Positions 34,340 through 46,302 of a stretch of 64,000 bases of DNA are shown piece by piece. Under the pieces are notes generated by a model that did no database searches, was not told where the DNA came from, and saw only the letters and a list, made by a program, of their open reading frames with translations. The DNA comes from Diphasiastrum complanatum (taxonomy: Eukaryota; Streptophyta; Lycopodiopsida; Lycopodiales; Lycopodiaceae): contig CM055100.1 of assembly GCA_029204225.1 (NCBI GenBank), positions 29,156,649 to 29,220,648 on the forward strand, read 5' to 3'. The position numbers and the translations under genes are program-made. Within the stretch, counting starts at the first letter, position 1, and the number at the start of each line of letters is the position of its first letter.

Positions 34340-34491
34340 CTGCAAACCTGTAGCTTGTAATATGCTGATGTCAAGGATGGCATCCATTGAATCATGACTT
34401 CCCTCATCACTAAGAAGCTTCTCAGAAAAATGGCCAGTAAGCTCAGTAGCATCATACGCCACTTGCACAATGAGCTTAGCATTTGACATGT
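34340..34491 (-). CDS. C2-domain protein, exon opening the C2 fold
   Basis: It reads MSNAKLIVQVAYDATELTGH, then SHDSMDAILDISILQATGLQ, and stops exactly before GTTATTT (TTTGCAG/GTTATT). The first strand of a C2 domain (LDISILQATGLQ) continues in phase 0 into DAAHELL of the exon at 28526-28669. The 5' edge is uncertain: CTGCAAGCAG at 34492 is one acceptor, and the frame stays open to about 34535, where gypsy sequence begins. Confidence 0.7.
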
Positions 34492-34543
34492 CTGCTTGCA
34501 GATACTTGTTATGTATGACGATTGGATGAACATTTCCCTGTCC

Positions 34544-35636
34544 TCAATATCTTGGAATCTTTAAGAATTGTAAGGTAAACCCAATCTCCTTCCACAAAGA
34601 CTCGAGGTTGCCGCTTTTGAGTAGTGTAAAACTGGGTTCTATATCCTTTGCCGGTCTTATGTTATCTCGAGCGAGAAGTACCATTTCCTGCATATCCTGC
34701 AAGAAATCTACCACATTTACCTTGAGACCTTTGACGGAAATAGGGGCGCAAGGCTGGAAACCATACAGCAACATGAATGGACTATAACCCCGTCGTTGAG
34801 TGCTTTGCACTGTTACATGCAAACTAAACCACTGGGAGGTACCTTTCCCAATCTGACCATCTCCTGAACACGTATGCACAAAGCATATCTTCCATAGACT
34901 GGTTTGTCCGTTCAGTCTAACCATCCGATTTTGAATCATCTTAAGACCCTAGACTCGATGTGGTCTCCAGTTTCTCGAAGACTGCTTGCCAGAATTTGCT
35001 AGTGAACTTTGAATCCCGATCACTAACAATGTCATCAAGCAAACCATATAACCTGAACAACTTCCCCACAAAAAGTTGAGCAAGTTCTGAAGATTTTACA
35101 ATCATCTTAGTTGGAATGAATTGCACCATCAACTTGTAGTTCACCAGGATGAATTGATCAAACCTGTGCATGGCTTTTGGTGGCTCTGATACCAACTGTT
35201 AGGTCCACTCCAAACGGAACAGCCAGGTGCCGATCAACACAAGAAATTGCACGCTCACGATCCACCCTACAATAGGATCTAATCCAGATCCAGCCTCCAC
35301 TTGAGCCCACGACTAGACAACAAGCGGGATCTAGCTTCCAACCCTAACGACATCCCATATCGCTGTCAACACTTTCGTCCTTCTCCTGCCCCTAGCTAGC
35401 ACCATCCTAGCTATGCACATGCGCACTTCCATCCGCCAACTCCTAGGTAGATAGGACAAATGGTAACTGAGATCTCTTCCCCTTATATACCTGGTAGGAT
35501 TCTCCATGCCAAGCACATATCCCTAATTACGACAAGTGGCATGCATTTGGTCCATGAGTCAACCGGTCATCAGTAGGTTTCTTCCGATGTCCGGTTTCAA
35601 GTTAGGTGTGGGACCCAAGGGGTTGGGTCCCTAACA
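34544..35636 (-). mobile_element. Ty3/gypsy remnant I1: 5' LTR, primer site, integrase
   Basis: LTR 35197-35636 (TGTTAGG...CCTAACA on either strand), primer site TGGTATCAGAGCC at 35182-35194 (Met-tRNA), then directly integrase on the minus strand. FIPTKMIVKSSELAQLFVGK, LYGLLDDIVSDRDSKFTSKF and, after a frame break, the RRGYSPFMLLYGFQP end of the core are visible. Gag, protease, RT and RNase H are deleted between primer site and integrase. Confidence 0.85.
35197..35636 (-). repeat. LTR of gypsy I1
   Basis: 440 bp with TG...CA inverted ends (TGTTAGG/CCTAACA) beside the primer site. It aligns along its length with 30290-30679 plus 31144-31165, but with many differences, so the copies are old. 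Confidence 0.85.
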
Positions 35637-36575
35637 CTGCAGTAGTTCCGCTGGCATCAAATGCATCTCTTCCCTCAACAATGGCAGCATTAGAGCACTT
35701 CCACTGGCAGCAGCTATAGCATGGAGAGAGGCAATTTCAGCTACGGAAGAGTTCAGGTCAAGATTACTACTTTCCAATTCACCTCCTGGCTAAAATCCAC
35801 ACTCAACAATTTGATTTTTGGCACTTCCGCTTGATGATATATTGATACATATATTGACGTTTGATCCCAGCATACAAGAGTAAATAAAAAAAAGGGAAGT
35901 GGAAGAAGAAGTTGCAAGTAGAGAAGGGTATAATCTTCATTGCTATTGATGATAGCAACCTAGATTTCAAGCCTTCCCATACTGCAACACAAAAAAATTG
36001 GAGTCGCTCCTCACGACATCCTATAGTATGAAGATAGTCTGGACAGAAGGTAAGGCTTTAAGAAAATTAACCCTTCGAGGCATTGCCCACATGGTAGTGG
36101 GGATAAACAACATCTAGAACTGTGTCAATAGCTCAGAATATGTATAACTTGTATTCCATAATATAGAGGTTCATTGCCACTTTCTAGCTCTTCTATACCC
36201 CAGTCTGCTGTTGACAGTCGAGTAAATCTAGTCTTGCACCATGAATTTGAATAGCGAACATCCTATCAAATAAGAGACTTGTCCTACTTTTTGTTTAAAT
36301 ATGTGTATCTACAGAGGATGGATTCAATATCTGATTGACATATATTATAATGAAAAGGTGTGCACATGATTCACAAGTTTTATATTAGAATAATTTCTCA
36401 CCTGAGCAAAACTTTTGATTGTTAAAAGGATTTTGGGCTGGCATGCCGACAACCCTAAGTACTCTCATTTCAAAGACATGCCTAATCGTATTTGCCTGTT
36501 AAACAGCACAACAAGCAAACATGAAAAATCAACTATACAAAATGTGAAAAGTAGCTTTTTGAAGAACGTATGAAC
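35637..36575 (-). other. Intron of the C2 gene, no recognised feature
   Basis: This lies between gypsy I1 and the exon ending at 36576. No coding or repeat signal was noticed. Confidence 0.45.
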
Positions 36576-37141
36576 CTCTTGACCTAGCATTCGTTTGTTT
36601 ACTCTCAGTTGCCTAGCTTCACAGAGGCGCCTTAGATGCCATTGAAGAATTGCAGCTGCATGATTTTTTCTTTGTAGATTGATAGTTTCTCTTTTCAAAC
36701 CTATCGCCAGCAAAACATTGACTTTCTTACCAGAAAATATTTTGCTATGATCCCAGGTTGCACATATGTCAGTTACACTAACAGCTTGGCATTCTGTCTG
36801 GTCTTGCCTGTGACTGTCAAAACGTAAGGTACTCTGATCAGCCCAATCAAGCCTTCAAGTCCATCTGCCAAAAGCTGGTAGCTTTCATAATTAAGCCAAA
36901 CTTCACAAAACAGAAGAGGTTTTTTCAGAGGAGGAGGCGCTTGTACCATTACATCGGGAGGCTTCCTGTATTTATATTTCCAGGCTTTTGCATGCTGGAA
37001 GGGTCCAATAAATCTATAAGCAGAATATGAGCCAGACTTTACCACCATGAGGAAGCTTTGACTAGGTCTCATATCGAATGCCATATCTACTTTTGACAGA
37101 TAGCTCTGTAAACCATGAAAATACACATATAACCACAGATC
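36576..37141 (-). CDS. C2-domain protein, internal exon(s) with frame break
   Basis: After a TTTTGTGCAG acceptor the frame reads DLWLYVYFHGLQSYLSKVDM, then FLMVVKSGSYSAYRFIGPF and PLLFCEVWLNYESYQLLADG before a stop at 36773. A second frame continues with VTDICATWDHSKIF and LLAIGLKRETINL, AAAILQWHLRRLCEARQL (IQ-like), ending at GQE before GTTCATAC. Either a one- or two-base error or a very short intron near 36780 joins them. I do not recognise the domain. It is assigned to the C2 gene because it is on the same strand, between its other exons, and of similar character. Confidence 0.55.
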
Positions 37142-39100
37142 CTGCACAAAACAAATGTCTGCATTTTAAGTTTAAATCTTAAATTTTGCTGCTAAAAGTG
37201 TGTGTCACCACCATAGGCATAGGCATTCATTAGAGCCTTGTGCCTGCACTTTTAGTTGTTATCATTTTTCACTTGGAACATATGGTAATGAATTTGGACA
37301 TTTGGAACCAATTGTTATTCACAATTGTTCACTATTGTGCTGTTATGGGACCTAATTGAAACTAGCAGAGCTTTCCTTATCAGTGGGTGATTCATCACAG
37401 AGTAAGCTTAAGTTGATATAGTTGTAGCATTAGGCAAGCACTAGCATTGATTCAGCTTCATATCTAAGCAGCTTATCATAATGCATAACACAGCATCCTC
37501 AAGCAGCTAAAGCCTCTAGATGTATTCTGAGTGCATGCAGTTAGAGATCCTATACCAACCAAACTTACAGACACAGACGCCATTGGTGCTCTTCTACAAC
37601 ATTGGTTCCTCCTACCACAATGTCATCAGTACCTCACATCACAGCTGTCTTTAGTCGCCTCAACTGAGAACGTAACTATACATTTATATGTGTGAACATA
37701 TCCAACATCACTGGTTCGGATACCACTTGGTGGTAAGAGCTTATGTTGGTCTGAAACTTGAGGCGATAGACTTATCATATTGATAAGATAAGCTTCTAAA
37801 CCGATGCTGGAAAGTTCTTGAGGATCATTCAGATCTATGGCAGATCATAAGTGACCTTTACTGATAGAGTTGTGGAACTATAGATTTTGATTAAGTGTGG
37901 AAGAATCCTATGGTTCTCAAAAAGAAATGGTTGGTTGTGCAACTCCGATAAAGCTATGTGAGATAGAGTGTTTAGTATGTTATCGAAGATATGTGTAGGA
38001 TACCTATTTACAGGATGATGTATTAATATACATTTAATGATGGACTTTTTAAATCACTCTAGAGTCTAATCTAAGGTTCAAAGATAAAGTTTAAGTCAAG
38101 ATAAGAATGGAATATCAATTTCTCTATAGAAACAGAGATGGGTTGATTTTGCCATTGGTAGATAGTTGTACTATTAACCAAAACAATCTGACTCAGAGGT
38201 AGACGTACTTAGGCAGAGAATGAGCTAGGCTCTTTATATGTGTTGGATCATTCTGAACTAAGGTTCAAAACTCTGAATTTCAAGCAAGGATTATTCCGCT
38301 ACATTGACAGAACTACTTGTGGTTTATTGACACAATCACTCTTAATAAAGCTATTGTTCAGACGAATGTGACACACATTCATCTTACATAGAATCTGAAT
38401 ATTGCATGAATGTCAAGTACTGGAAATAAATCAGAACATAAAGTGTCTACGGTGTCATAGACCATCATGCACTGTTGAAAAATAAAGATCTAGTTTAATG
38501 CTTGAAACACTTAGATAGAAACTGGAATGTGCAATACAAAACAATAGAAGCATTAAACTTAGGAACAATAATCTGCAAAATAGAAGTGATGAAGGCACAA
38601 ATAAATCATGTACATTAAGTAGATAGAATGCACATTACGTTTTTACATGATTACATCACAGCAGAACGCTAGAAATCACTAAGGAATAGAACCATTAGCT
38701 ACTAAAATACTGCTATAGACAACATAAATCTATAGCAGGTGGTATAGGGGACTGAGCATCTCCTGTTGCATGTAGGCTTGTCGTCCCCTTGGTCTCCTTT
38801 ACTGCCATAGACAAAGCACCGTAAGTTATTTATGCAAAATGAACTTCCTTCAGATTGTGATGCAAGACTTCAAGCTGGTCCTACTTCAGCAAAAAAAACT
38901 AAGGATAGTTGTAGGAAATTCGTTCAGGCTTTGTTAAATAGCTTTCATCTGTTGTCAGAACAACTACTAGTCGATTCTATTCTTGGATAGGTTTCAAAGC
39001 TTGATCACAAATATTTGCAAAAAATGAGCAAAACTGTAGTGGGGTTATTTCCTAGCCTATCCTCAACCCAAGATCCAAGCACTCAAGCATCAAGGAGATG
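37142..39100 (-). other. Intron of the C2 gene, possible LTR traces
   Basis: At about 37715 GATACCACTTGGTGG resembles a reversed Met-tRNA primer site next to an LTR edge, but no LTR pair could be defined. No coding signal otherwise. Confidence 0.35.
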
Positions 39101-41148
39101 AAGTTAGTTGTCATGCATAGGTTCGATCCTGTGAGAGCAATAGCATATCTCCGAATTCAGCATGTATGGAAGATCCACATCTAACTCTAACATCCATTAA
39201 CACTACACAATTAACATTACATCCATTAACACTACAATCCACAAAGAGATAGATACTTGCTTCTCTCTCTCTCCCTTTCTCTCTCACAAAAAGCATAAGA
39301 ACATACAATCCCAATAATATTCAGATCTAACAATTAGCAAATACAACAAAAGCATGAGAGATGGAGGAAAAAGGATAGAGAGCAAGGACATTCACAAGTC
39401 CATTCCATAAGAGAGCCAATCTGCTTATATTGAAATGAAGATTTGAACATGAGGAGCAACTCGAGTTTGCCCCTATTTATAGTGGAGAGGAGGGCCTTGG
39501 CCTCAGAATCCTATTGGCCCATTTCTACCTCCCTAACTATTCAGGTTTAAAAACAAGTGGGACCCCATTCAAAATTGGAGGGAACCAATTTGAAATTGAA
39601 ATTTGGTGGGAACCCCTATTTTATTCACTAACTTGACATTTAGGCCTGCGACATTAAAAGTCTCGCAAAAAGGCCTAAAGTCCTCTTGTTTGGCTTTCTA
39701 ATTATCAAATCTCTATGTAATCATCGGGTTGGACTTACACACGCAGGGTGCTAAATCCCTCTCACTTATTAACTAGGGTTCGAGTAGCCTCGGGATCCAC
39801 AAACCCTCCAACAGTATCCCCCACCAGAACTAGTCACTTGGGGCTCTGATTGGCCTCTCATCGTACTTTGATAAGATGATACTGCACCTTTTCCATGAAT
39901 TCCAGGCGCGCCGTATTGAAGTCTTTCTTGTGGGGTAGGTAGCACTTATTCACCCCGGCAATCCATTTCGACGTGGTCCATGCCGTAAATCTTGATTCCC
40001 ATAGTCCGCCCAGCATCGCAGCATGATAGTATAATCTGGCAAGTGGCAATTGATCTTGAACATTGTCGGACGCCATTGGTTTATTTGGATCGAAAGCCAA
40101 TTGGGGAAGGCAATCATCCCACCTTGTTGCTACGGACGCCAACATTGTCAAATCGTTCGCAAAATGTGCAAATTGCCTAACGGTCGGATCTGGCGAATGT
40201 CTATACTCGGCCGCATAAAATTGTAAGGCCCTATTGAAATCAACAGATTTCTGCCAATTGTAAATCTGATGAATTATGGGCCAATTTGGGGTATGGATAC
40301 TGATTTGATCTCGTGGAATCCCCAAATAATAAGGATCTACCCGCAATTGGCAAGGGCTGGCAACGTAACTCCTGATAGAATCCGGAGTCTTTTCAAATAC
40401 GGTTGTTCTCCATGTCGGCTGCTCTCCCAATGCTGGTAGCTTGTCCAACTCTTTGCCCTCCTCTATCTCAGAGGTCTTGAATTTGATTACCCATCCACCC
40501 CTCGAGGACATATGAGGATGTTGTTGTAGAAATGTTCAGATCTGGTCCTCGATGGTGATCGGTTTCTGAAACAATGGCCTAGGCCTTGACGTTGATGGAC
40601 CTTCTTCTAATTGTTCTTTTTCATAAGGGTTGATCTTTGATCTCCGTTTAGCTTTCTTGGCAAGAACAGATCTTGGAGGCGATGACCTTCTAGATGATGT
40701 GCTCTTCTCTGAAGGTGACGACTTCCTTGATGGTGATTTCTTGCGAGATTTCCAACTTGAAGTATCATCCTTGACCTTTCCTCTTCCTTTATCCAATAAG
40801 GGTGGTACACTCTTAAAATCAAATTTTCGAGATGCTTTTTCCCATTTCAGGAGGCGGTATTATTGTTGGCTCATCTGAAATATCTTGAACTCCATATTTT
40901 GTAGGATCCATATGCTTGAGAATCTGCTCATCCGTAAGTTCTGCCTCTCCATCGTAAGTCAAAGCATGACTAACATGTATTAGATCATCTTCAATCAAAT
41001 TTGGAATTGGGTTAGTTGATATCCAAGCTAGGTTCATTATATTCAATGGAAAAGTGATCGGCGTGTCCAAAGTTCGATCAAGTAAGAAAATTTCGCTCAA
41101 TTCAGATTGATTATCTTGTTGACACATATAGCCTGTTGTACAATCCAT
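39101..41148 (-). mobile_element. Unknown LTR-type element, copy 1
   Basis: A near-intact ORF (39858-41148) ends 45 bp before an LTR-like edge: purine-rich GGTGGGGGATAC followed by TGTTGGAGGG on the minus strand (edge at 39813). The other LTR end and the upstream LTR were not found. Copy 2 at 57.0-58.4 kb has the same ORF-to-LTR layout. Confidence 0.55.
39858..41148 (-). pseudogene. Gag-like ORF of unknown family, copy 1
   Basis: It is about 430 codons long with one frameshift (about 40850, in an A run) and one TGA (about 40525). Part 1 (residues 1-110) reads RTLDTPITFPLNIMNLAWIS and an acidic stretch. Part 2 is Ser/Arg/Lys-rich (KSRKKSPSRKSSPSEKSTSS). Part 3, about 210 residues, is helical looking: FYAAEYRHSPDPTVRQFAHF, DQLPLARLYYHAA, WESRFTAWTTSKWI. 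No zinc knuckle, protease or RT motif is seen. The basic linker followed by a helical domain suggests a capsid-like or extra ORF. I do not recognise the family. Confidence 0.6.
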
Positions 41149-41165
41149 TGTTGCAAGAGCTTGAT

Positions 41166-41490
41166 GGTTTCACAGGTGATGGAAGAACAAGCCAAACGAG
41201 AATACAAATCTCAAACGTCCGCGTCAGAGGTCTTTCCGAAACCGACCCCCTGCTTGCAGCCAAAGAACTTCTGGCCTCACTTTCCTATGAGGAAGAGGAA
41301 GGCGCCGTGGAGGCAGCTTGGCACGGTAAGTTCGACTCTTCGGTTGTCTTCATCTATTTCAAATACACTGATTATCGTAATGAAGTTCTCTTAAGCGCCT
41401 AACTGCCTTACAGTGGAAGGAACGGAAGCAGCTCATTGAGGAAGCAAATGCGATAGAAAAATTTTCTGGGATGGTCGACATTTTCTGGTC
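41166..41490 (+). other. Possible plus-strand exon pair, unassigned
   Basis: After a TTTCACAG acceptor-like site the plus strand is open. In one frame it reads ISNVRVRGLSETDPLLAAKE and LLASLSYEEEEGAVEAAW. A GTAAGTTCG donor-like site follows at 41326, and TTACAG/TGGAAGG opens a second piece at 41414. The composition looks protein-like, but the family is unknown and the splice phase is not settled. It overlaps the upstream region of the gag-like ORF on the other strand. Confidence 0.3.
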
Positions 41491-43370
41491 ACCCCATCCG
41501 AAACTGATCACTCAGTGACGCCTCCTACGTGAGAGCCTTTTAGTCAAGAACGCTTGTTAGAGATCGTTCAGAGTTATGTTGTTTTGACAGCATTGCTCCG
41601 CCTTGGTGCCAATGTACTTGTTCGTCTTATATGCCTTTTGGCATGGAAAAGACGTTAAACTCCCACCATCCATGCTTAGCGTAAAATGACACAAAATAAA
41701 AAAAGCAAGGTTGCTGTCTCTCAAAGTCTTCTCCTCTAAAACCCTCTTTGAAAGCATTGTCAAACAACATTGAAAACTGCTGCAGCAAAAGCTACAATCC
41801 ATTAGGTGGCTAAAAAGCTTCTCAAAGATAATTTCAAATGAAGTAAGACCACTTGACTTGGAGGTGAAACTTTTGTTTAAACTTTTTGTATATTTCCACA
41901 CCTGCAAACCTTATGTTGACTCGCCAACCTTTTGTTTTCACCAACTCAAAACTTTGTCTCAACGTTTGGTGGTGAATTTCTATGCCGTATTGGATATTGA
42001 GAAATTGTCCATGCCTTCAAAATCTTAGTACGACAACAAATCAGAAAATGATGATGACACAAACATACAAGGCTTCTACTTTGAAAGCACACACTTAAAC
42101 TATAGGGAGGGGGAGGAAATTGGATCATTTGAATGGGAATTTTTCAAAGAGGAAGTTATTTACAAGACAAAGGTGTCATTATGGGGTGATGCCACCACAA
42201 TGTCTAAATTCAAGGTAGTAGGGACTCAGATGAAGAACCTATCATAGACATTAGTATAAGGACAAGTTGTTCGAGGGAATCTAGTAAGGAAACTTAAGGC
42301 TGCTTAGCAAAATTTAAAGTGGATGCTAAAGTTGCTAGAAATATGTCAAAAACCATTGTAACACCAGTCTTCCTTGGATGGGCTATTGTACCTGATAACC
42401 AACACCTGACAAAATTCCAGTGAAAGTTGTCAAAAATTGAAATAGCTATTGTAATCATTGATTTTTTGTGGTGAGTATGACTAAACTGGTGATTGGTATA
42501 CTGTGCAAGCTGCTAGAAGATGAAATGACTTCCTAAAATACTGATTTTCATGCAATGATCTCTAATTGCTTACAAGCTGGTAACAACAGTCGGAAGTTGG
42601 AATAATTGTTTAGAATATTAATTTTCATACAACAAGCACTAATAGTTCGATCATCTTCACACAATGAATTGGTGGAAAGAACTCCTGGACAGCAAAGAAG
42701 ATGATTCCATCAACCCTAGAGAGTTCTTTGAAACCATGTCATGACACAGTTAAACGATAGTAGAAATAGAGGGTGAAATGATGGTCACAAAGTGCTGTCC
42801 ATCTAGGAATATTATAAAATCAACAAATTATTGGTAATAATGTTTCATGGGCCGGTTCAAATCGCGATTGAATCAGTTAGGGGTATCCACAAAGGCCCTT
42901 GCAAAGATCCAGGCTTGAATTTACGTTGCTGCAGAAAAGGAACTGGTGAAATTTGAGAAGGCCTTGATAGTAGTCACGAATGTTTTAGGATTCAAGAATG
43001 AATGCTATAAGAGTTTCGGTATATACTGTTGGCATGTCATACAGCATCTCAGTTCCTTTATCAAATGGTCTTGCACATAGATTGAACCTTTTATGTAGAC
43101 AGAATGACTATATGTGATGACTCTATGATCTAACAGCAAATTGTACAAAGCAGAAACCACGCCTCCTCTTCATGCAGGATCTGCATAGAAGTCAGAGAAT
43201 GAATAGTTCTAGAAAATATTGGGATTCAAGATTGATGGCAAAGTTAAGCCGAAATTTTTAAAAAAGCAAGAAATTACAATTTACCAGCTTGTTGACACGA
43301 ATTCTTTTAAAGGTCAAGTCCAAGCTTGCACATTTTGCAAGAAACATACAGCATTGGATGTTGTTCATAC
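41491..43370 (-). other. Intron of the C2 gene, no recognised feature
   Basis: At least one exon should lie between 43371 and 37141, because the phases of those two exons do not match directly. I could not find it here. The minus-strand frame at 41557-41907 does not look coding beyond an acceptor-like TTTGCAG. Confidence 0.4.
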
Positions 43371-44315
43371 CTGTCTCATTCACTTGCCAGTGATGGCTCA
43401 CTGAACTCACGGTTACAGGCTTCTGCTGCAGCACTTGCAAACTAATCTCAAGAGTAGCCATGGGTCTGTCCTCAATTTGGATGTCAGGGTTATCCCTGAT
43501 AGAAACTTTCAGCTTTTTCACATCATGACGATTAACCTCACCACGAAAACATTCTAGAGCAATCAAGCTCTGTTTATCGTTTGTGAGATCTGCTTTGGAA
43601 GCCTTCTGTGTATCTGAATTTCCTTCTGCTCCAACACTTTTGGATGACGCTTTCGCCCCAACAAGTACCAGACGTGTCTGTGAAGTAGATGGCATAGCAT
43701 CAAATATGTCTTCCAAACAAATACATATCTCCATGACCTCCCTTGTCTGCCATCGCATAAGCACAGTTACTTTGGCAGCCTGGGATTTCCAGATGTTCAA
43801 AAGCTGTACAGTAGGCAAATGCCAAGACAGCTGAGTTGTATGCTCAAAAATTAGCTCACGTTTTTGCAAACCAGGAAAAAATAGCTCCTTCAAAAGAGCT
43901 TCCTCAGCCACATTCATCCTCTTCTTCTGCAAATGCTAACTCAAAATCTTTCAGCTCGGACGAGCTATCGTCACAAAAGTACTCGCTCTCAGCGCTTAAC
44001 AGCAGGTCATCAAAATCATCAACACAAAACGTTGATTCTTCATCTTTACTCAGGCCATTTGCTCTCGAGTTTGTCTGGCTGAGCTTCAAATCTGATGCTG
44101 GCTCATCTTTAAGAGGATCGTCATTCAGCAGTTGCGAGAATTCAGATACAGTGGACGATGCAAGAATTAAGGAGTTAGACAAAACCATCGCTCGCTCTAT
44201 CGGCTCATCCAAAGGTTCTCTGGATACTTCTTCGGAAACGCCATCTGCTTCGCGATTCTTGTTCATGTTTTGTTTGAAGCAAACGATATTCAAGGCTCTC
44301 GGTTTCTTGGCATTC
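43371..44315 (-). CDS. C2-domain protein, upstream exon with frame break
   Basis: It opens after a TTATGTTTCAG acceptor. The first frame reads NKNREADGVSEEVSREPLDE and an acidic Ser/Asp-rich stretch to EEEDEC. The second frame begins near 43926 with NVAEEALLKELFFPGLQKRE and runs through TQLSWHLPTVQLLNIW to ATLEISLQVLQQKPV, ending at a GAGACAG/GTATGAAC donor. The two frames overlap by a few codons, so one base is probably lost or gained, or a TTTGCAG acceptor at 43927 is used. ATLEISLQVL resembles the closing strand of a C2 domain. Membership in the same gene as the C2 exons at 28-34 kb is inferred. Confidence 0.55.
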
Positions 44316-44378
44316 CTGAAACATAAGGAAAAAAAAATTCTAACGCCGTAATGCATGTTCACCTTTATATTTGTTTGG

Positions 44379-44392
44379 GGGGGGGGGGGGTT
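44379..44392. repeat. Poly-G run
   Basis: A run of G followed by TTTTTT. It is prone to length error. Confidence 0.85.
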
Positions 44393-44630
44393 TTTTCCGC
44401 GAGTAGTGGTATGGGGGGCACTCGTTAGTTCGTTAAATAGTTATAGTTCTTTATGACTTGATAAATAGTTGGTAGCACATAACATAAGAAAATCTTGCTG
44501 ATTGATGCCCTTGTATATAAAGAATCAACTCGACTTAAACTTGGCTTTTTTATTATTTATAATATTTTTTTTGGCATACCTTATTAAGCAACTAATGGTT
44601 GCTATATACAATATGGCCAATGTTGGATTT

Positions 44631-46302
44631 CATTTTTTCAATCATTTTGTAATGTAGAACTACTTTGTAGTTTTATTCGCATTGTCGAGACATTGTCGAA
44701 GGATTCGAGGCGGTCTGCAAAAATACGTGTGTTGTCGACACAGTGTCGAGCAGACCTGAAACAATTATTCGAGTGTTACTAAATAACGATTTCATCAAAT
44801 TTGGTTATGGAGTCTTATCCATTATATCTTGGGTGCAATTTCTTATCTCCATGTGGCACCTACCAGGTAGATCATTAGATTAGTTCATTTCAATTCAAGT
44901 TTATTCAAGCTGAATCAGTTCAAGTTTCAGGAGTAGTCACTCTTCTTCTTCTCCTCTCTATCTATTATGCCATAGGCGTAGACTGATCGTTAATAAGCTA
45001 TCGATTACAGTTTGTGTATAAGCGAAATTTATAGCAGAATTAGATGGGTTGTTATTACAATGCAATCATAGTAGACAACGGATATATTTTTCATTATTCA
45101 ACAATACATACTACATTCAACAATTCAATACATGAATTGTTTTGTCTTACTATTTTTGTGATCTGAGTTCTAATAATTGGCAATGAAGTGATCTTTCTCT
45201 ATCATTCATTTTCCACACGTGAATGACAATAAGTTGTGTCTATGATAGTATCGAAATAGTTTTGGTTATTATATCAACTATCATTCTTCATACACTCGAA
45301 CTATCATTGTCGAATAGCTATTTGACTCATGTGCAACTTATTTCCATTTTCTAGTATGGTATCAAAGTTGGATCATAGCTTTGGTACCTAGTTTCAAAGC
45401 GACGTTCATCTTCATTGCCAGATTTTCAATATCAGATTTGTCTACTATGGATGTGTCATCTTCGAATTCTATTGAAAAGTTGGATGGCCACAAGAATCAC
45501 TTATGGAAATTCAAAATGAGGGTGATCTTACAAGTGAAAGAGCTTTGGGAAATTGTCGAAGGTACTGAATTTAAGTCTATTTCAATTCGACGGCCATTAC
45601 TAAATGTAAGCAGAAGGATGGGAAGGCCTTTCCCCTTATTACTCTCAATATCAAAGATAATCATATCAGTCATATTCAAAGCACTCGAACTTCGTTAGAA
45701 GCTTGGAATATTCTAAGCACTCTCTATGACATTAGAGACATGATTGTCAAACTTCATCTGAGAAAAAAGTTTTTCTCATTCAAAATGGCTGATACACATT
45801 CGATTACGAATCACTTGAACAACTTCAAAAATCTTCTTGAATAGATGTCTACAAGTGGCGCAGAAATCACCAGTGTCTATGCCATCATGACTTTCATGTC
45901 GAGCCTTCTTGACACATATGAAAATTGGCTATCATCATTTCTACTTGGCAAGGTCAAGTTACATTGGTACGAGTTTCATCTATGCTACTACAAAAAGCGA
46001 TATTGGAAAATTGATTTTCATTTTCTCATTCGACACCAGAATTAGATGCTCTTTATTCGAAGAAATTCGATAAGAAAAAGAAGTCAAAGAAATCACGAAA
46101 GTCAAATAATAATCTGAATTCAGCTTCATCAAAATCAAAATTATTTTGTAGATATTGCAAATGTACTGGACATTTGTTGGAGGATTCTCGAATTCTCAAA
46201 TCGAAAAAGCAATAGCAGTAGCAAACGTAAAAACGGTATGCTTACACAGTAGAAGGTTCGAAAGACTTCGACAAAGAAGTTGATAAAGCAGTATTGTATG
46301 GT
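44631..46302 (+). mobile_element. Copia element F: LTR and gag, truncated
   Basis: A probable 5' LTR starts TGTTGGATTTC at 44631 and ends near 45356, beside TGGTATCAAAG (a mutated Met-tRNA primer site, 45357-45367). Gag starts at 45447 and reads MDVSSSNSIEKLDGHKNHLW, then VKLHLRKKFFSFKMADTHS, broken by stops. It resembles the gag of element D. The element is cut at about 46302 by the truncated LTR of element B. Confidence 0.75.

Noticed and set aside
37700-37760. Reversed Met-tRNA primer site marking an LTR element
   Set aside because: Only GATACCAC-TTGGTGG remains, with no LTR pair or coding domain in range, so it is too weak to annotate as an element.
39858-41148. Caulimovirid-like (endogenous pararetrovirus) coding region
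   Set aside because: No movement-protein, coat zinc finger, protease or RT motif was seen, and the LTR-like edge next to the stop codon favours an LTR element.
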